Positions 61,329-64,000 of a DNA stretch of 64,000 nt are shown piece after piece (the stretch's first letter is position 1; every line of letters begins with the position of its first letter). The DNA lies in NCBI RefSeq assembly GCF_020520425.1, contig NC_079490.1, forward strand, positions 7,130,001 to 7,194,000, given 5' to 3'. The DNA is from Spinacia oleracea (lineage: Eukaryota > Streptophyta > Magnoliopsida > Caryophyllales > Amaranthaceae). Made by a program: the position numbers and the translations under genes. The notes under the pieces were generated by a model. It saw only the letters and a program-made list of their open reading frames with translations. It made no database searches and was not told where the DNA came from.

Positions 61329-62824
61329 GCTGTACCCGGGTACAGCCAACTCTGGCTGTACCCCCCAAAAATGACGCGCTCATATTGTTTGTTCATTCTT
61401 GTCGACTGTTTGTTCTTTTTTATTGTACTGTTTGTTCATTCTTATTGTACTGTTTGTTCTTTCTTGTTGTACTGTTTGTTCATTTTTGTTGTACTGTTTG
61501 TTCTTTCATGTTGTTTTTTAAATTCATCATCAAATTTTCATAATTGTTGTATTTTTTGTTCTTTCTTCTAGAACTTTATGTTTTTTTAATATTGTTTGTT
61601 CTTTCTTGTCTATTTGTTTGTTTATAATAATCATATGGTTAATGACCATAATTAAACTCTTCATTAATATTTTATTATTTCTTTTTGTATTGTTTGTTCT
61701 TTCTTGTTGTACTGTTTGTTCTTTCTTGTTGTTTTTTAAATTCATTCATCAAACTTATTGTTGTATTGTTTGTTCTTTCATGTTGGCTTTAAAATTCATC
61801 ATAAAATTGTTCATAATTGTTGTATTGTTTGTTCTTTTTTCTGGAATTTTATGTTCTTTTTTATATTGTTTGTTATTTTTTGTTGAATTTTTTGTTATTT
61901 TTTGTTTATTTTTTTGTTCATAATAATTATCTGCTTTATTGTTTGTTCTTTCTTGTTGTATTGTTTGTTCTTTCATGTTGGCTTTAAAATTAATAATGAA
62001 ATTGTTCACTTCATTGGTCTTTTATGTTTTTACAAGCGCCTATATTGTTTATTTCCCAATAAATAAATAAATGTTCATTTCCAAAATAGTAAATGTTCAT
62101 TCCAAATAAATAAATAAATGTTCATTTCCGAAATAGTAAATGTTCATTTTTGTATTTTATTTCCAAATAAATAAATAAATGTTCATTTCCAAAATAGTAA
62201 ATGTTCATTCCAAATAAATAAATAAATGTTCATTTCCGAAATAGTAAATGTTCATTTTTGTACCAGTATTTGTTCTTTCTTGTTGTATTGTTTGTTTTTT
62301 CATGTTGGCTTTAAAATTCATCATAAAATTGTTCATAATTGTTGTATTGGTTGTTCTTTTTTCTGGAATTTTATGTTCTTTTTTATATTGTTTGTTTTTT
62401 TTTGTTGAATTATTTGTTCTTTCTTGTTTATTTGTTTGTTCACAATAAATATATGGTTAATGTTCATAATGAAATTGTTCACTTCATTGGTCTTTTATGT
62501 TTTTACAAGCGCCTATATTGTTTATTTTCAAATAAATAAATAAATGTTCATTTCCAAAATAGTAAATGTTCATTCCAAATAACTAAACAAATGTTCTTTT
62601 TCGAAATAGTAAATGTTCATTTTTGTAGTTTATTTCCAAATAAATAAATAAATGTTCATTTCCAAAATAGTCAATGTTCATTCCAAATAAATAAATAAAT
62701 GTTCATTTCCGAAATAGTAAATGTTCATTTTTGTACCAGTATATTAATGTTCATTTTAAACAACACAAAACGACATCGTTTTGGATGGGGGTACAGCCAG
62801 CTTTGGCTGTACCCGGGTATAGCC
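61329..62824. mobile_element. 1.5 kb GTACAGCC-TIR repeat element, copy 1
   Basis: The left end has GCTGTACCCGGGTACAGCC and GGCTGTACCCC, and the right end has the inverse (GGGGTACAGCC...GGGTATAGCC), an inverted repeat of about 36 bp. Most of the interior is TGTTTGTTCTTTCTTGTTG-type units. Toward the right it changes to AAATAAATAAATGTTCATTT with CCAAAATAGTAAATGTTCAT units. The Phe/Cys/Leu-rich frames across it come from these repeats and are not genes. Confidence 0.65.
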
Positions 62825-62832
62825 AAAAATTT

Positions 62833-64000
62833 GCGGTACCCGGGTACAGCCAGCTCTCGCTGTACTAAAAAACGACACGCTCATATTATTTGTCCATTCT
62901 TGTCGACTGTTTGTTCTTTTTTATTGTATTGTTTGTTCATTCTTATTGTACTGTTTGTTCATTCTTATTGTGCTGTTTGTTCATTCTTGTTGTGCTGTTT
63001 GTTCTTTCATGTTGTTTCTTAAATTCATCATCAAATTTTCATAATTGTTGTATTTTTTTGTTCTTTCTTCTGGAATTTTTTGTTCTTTTTTATATTGTTT
63101 GTTCTTTCTTGTTTATTTGTTTGTTTATAATAATCATATGGTTAATGTTCATAATTAAACTCGTCATTAATCTTTTATTCTTTCTTTTTGTATTGTTTGT
63201 TCTTTTTGTTGTACCGTTTGTTATTTCTTGTTGTTTTTTAAATTCATTCATCAAACTTATTGTTGTATTGTTTGTTCTTTCATTGGCTTTAAAATTCATC
63301 ATAAAATTGTTCATAATTGTTGTATTGTTTGTTCTTTTTTCTGGAATTTTATGTTCTTTTTTATATTGTTTGTTATTTTTTGTTGAATTATTTGTTCTTT
63401 CTTGTTTATTTGTTTGTTCATAATAATTATCTGCTTTATTGTTTCTTTTTTCTTGTTGTATTGTTTGTTCTTTCATGTTGGCTTTAAAATTCATCATAAA
63501 ATTGTTCATAATTGTTGTATTGTTTGTTCTTTTTCTGGAATTTTATGTTCTTTTTTATATTGTTTGTTCTTTTTTGTTGAATTATTTGTTCTTTCTTGTT
63601 TATTTGTTTGTTCACAATAAATATATGGTTAATGTTCATAATGAAATTGTTCACTACATTTGTCTTTTATGTTTTTACAAGCGCCTATATTGTTTATTTC
63701 CAAATAAATAAATAAATGTTCATTTCCAAAATAGTAAATGTTCATTCCAAATAAATAAATGTTCGTTTTCGAAATAGTAAATGTTCATTTCCGAAGTAGT
63801 AAATGTTCATTTTTGTAGTTTATTTCCAAATAAATAAATAAATGTTCATTTCCAAAATAGTAAATGTTCATTCCAAATAAATAAATAAATGTTCATTTCC
63901 GAAATAGTAAATGTTCATTTTTGTACCAGTATTAATTTGTTATTTCTTGTTGTATTGTTTGTTCTTTCATGTTGGCTTTAAAATTCATCATAAAATTGTT
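62833..64000. mobile_element. GTACAGCC-TIR repeat element, copy 2 (cut by window edge)
   Basis: It begins GCGGTACCCGGGTACAGCCA only 8 bp after copy 1 and repeats the same order of blocks: CGCTCATATTRTTTG, TGTTCATTCTTATTGTACTG units, TATGTTTTTACAAGCGCC, and the AAATAAATAAATGTTCATTT block. It is a direct tandem copy. Confidence 0.65.

Noticed and set aside
61260-63711. Many Phe/Cys/Leu-rich frames resembling membrane proteins
   Set aside because: Read-through of TGTTCTTTCTTGTTG-type repeats in several frames and both strands. No conserved domain or start context.

Overview
This 64 kb window looks like nuclear chromosomal DNA from a flowering plant. It is AT-rich, has long GT-AG introns, contains every major class of plant transposon and carries a plastid DNA insertion. 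Stowaway ends of the CTCCCTCCGTA type and the divergent plastid rpl33 fit a eudicot of the Caryophyllales (spinach/beet/goosefoot group). That placement is inference. I see no bacterial or viral gene systems, CRISPR array, rRNA or intact tRNA gene.

Genes. Four host genes can be read exon by exon. (1) 6354-13918 (+): haspin-type histone H3 Thr3 kinase, 14 exons, 626 aa. (2) 27406-30016 (+): X8/CBM43 callose-binding GPI-anchored protein, 4 exons, 321 aa. (3) 31223-35568 (-): nuclear envelope-associated coiled-coil protein (NEAP type), 5 exons, 351 aa, with one GC-AG intron. (4) 58958-59575 (+): PNO1/Dim2-like KH protein of small-subunit rRNA maturation, 205 aa, behind a 2.5 kb 5'-UTR intron. 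As I recall it, haspin, an X8 protein and NEAP3 are also consecutive in Arabidopsis (AT1G09450-09460-09470), so 6-36 kb would be an old conserved block.

Mobile DNA, left to right. 1-4054: 3' part of a decayed Ty1/copia element. 4055-4580: LTR element reduced to LTR end, primer site, purine tract and LTR start. 5854-6129: small TIR element. 8804-10285: LTR element inside haspin intron 4 whose left end is an inverted copy of its own LTR end and whose interior has nine covarying hairpins. 16872-25010: TIR element, SINE fragment and a Stowaway MITE that hosts two Mutator-like elements (MULEs), one with a NOI/RIN4-like gene fragment and one apparently intact with identical 141 bp TIRs, a 1047-aa transposase and a convergent GRF zinc-finger gene. 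36742-37827: third MULE, upstream of the NEAP gene. 39941-41519: SINE, SINE/LINE tail, gypsy LTR piece and an unidentified TE reading frame. 43860-50806: complete LTR element coding only gag (TR-GAG type), nested in an older reversed gypsy LTR. 52380-52695: plastid insertion with an open rpl33. 52699-54764 and 56954 on: Helitron-like ends. 54881-55998: fourth MULE. 57892-60007: MITE pair around PNO1. 61329-64000: two tandem 1.5 kb elements built from GTACAGCC hairpins and TGTTCTTT-type repeats.

The four host genes are ordinary housekeeping or cell-biology genes that keep their splice signals despite insertions in introns and flanks. The most unusual signals are the palindromic LTR element with its hairpin array, the young MULE with its second gene, and the tandem GTACAGCC elements at the right edge. 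Target-site duplications, TIRs and exon joins were read directly from the sequence. Family names rest on recalled motifs and were not checked by any search.
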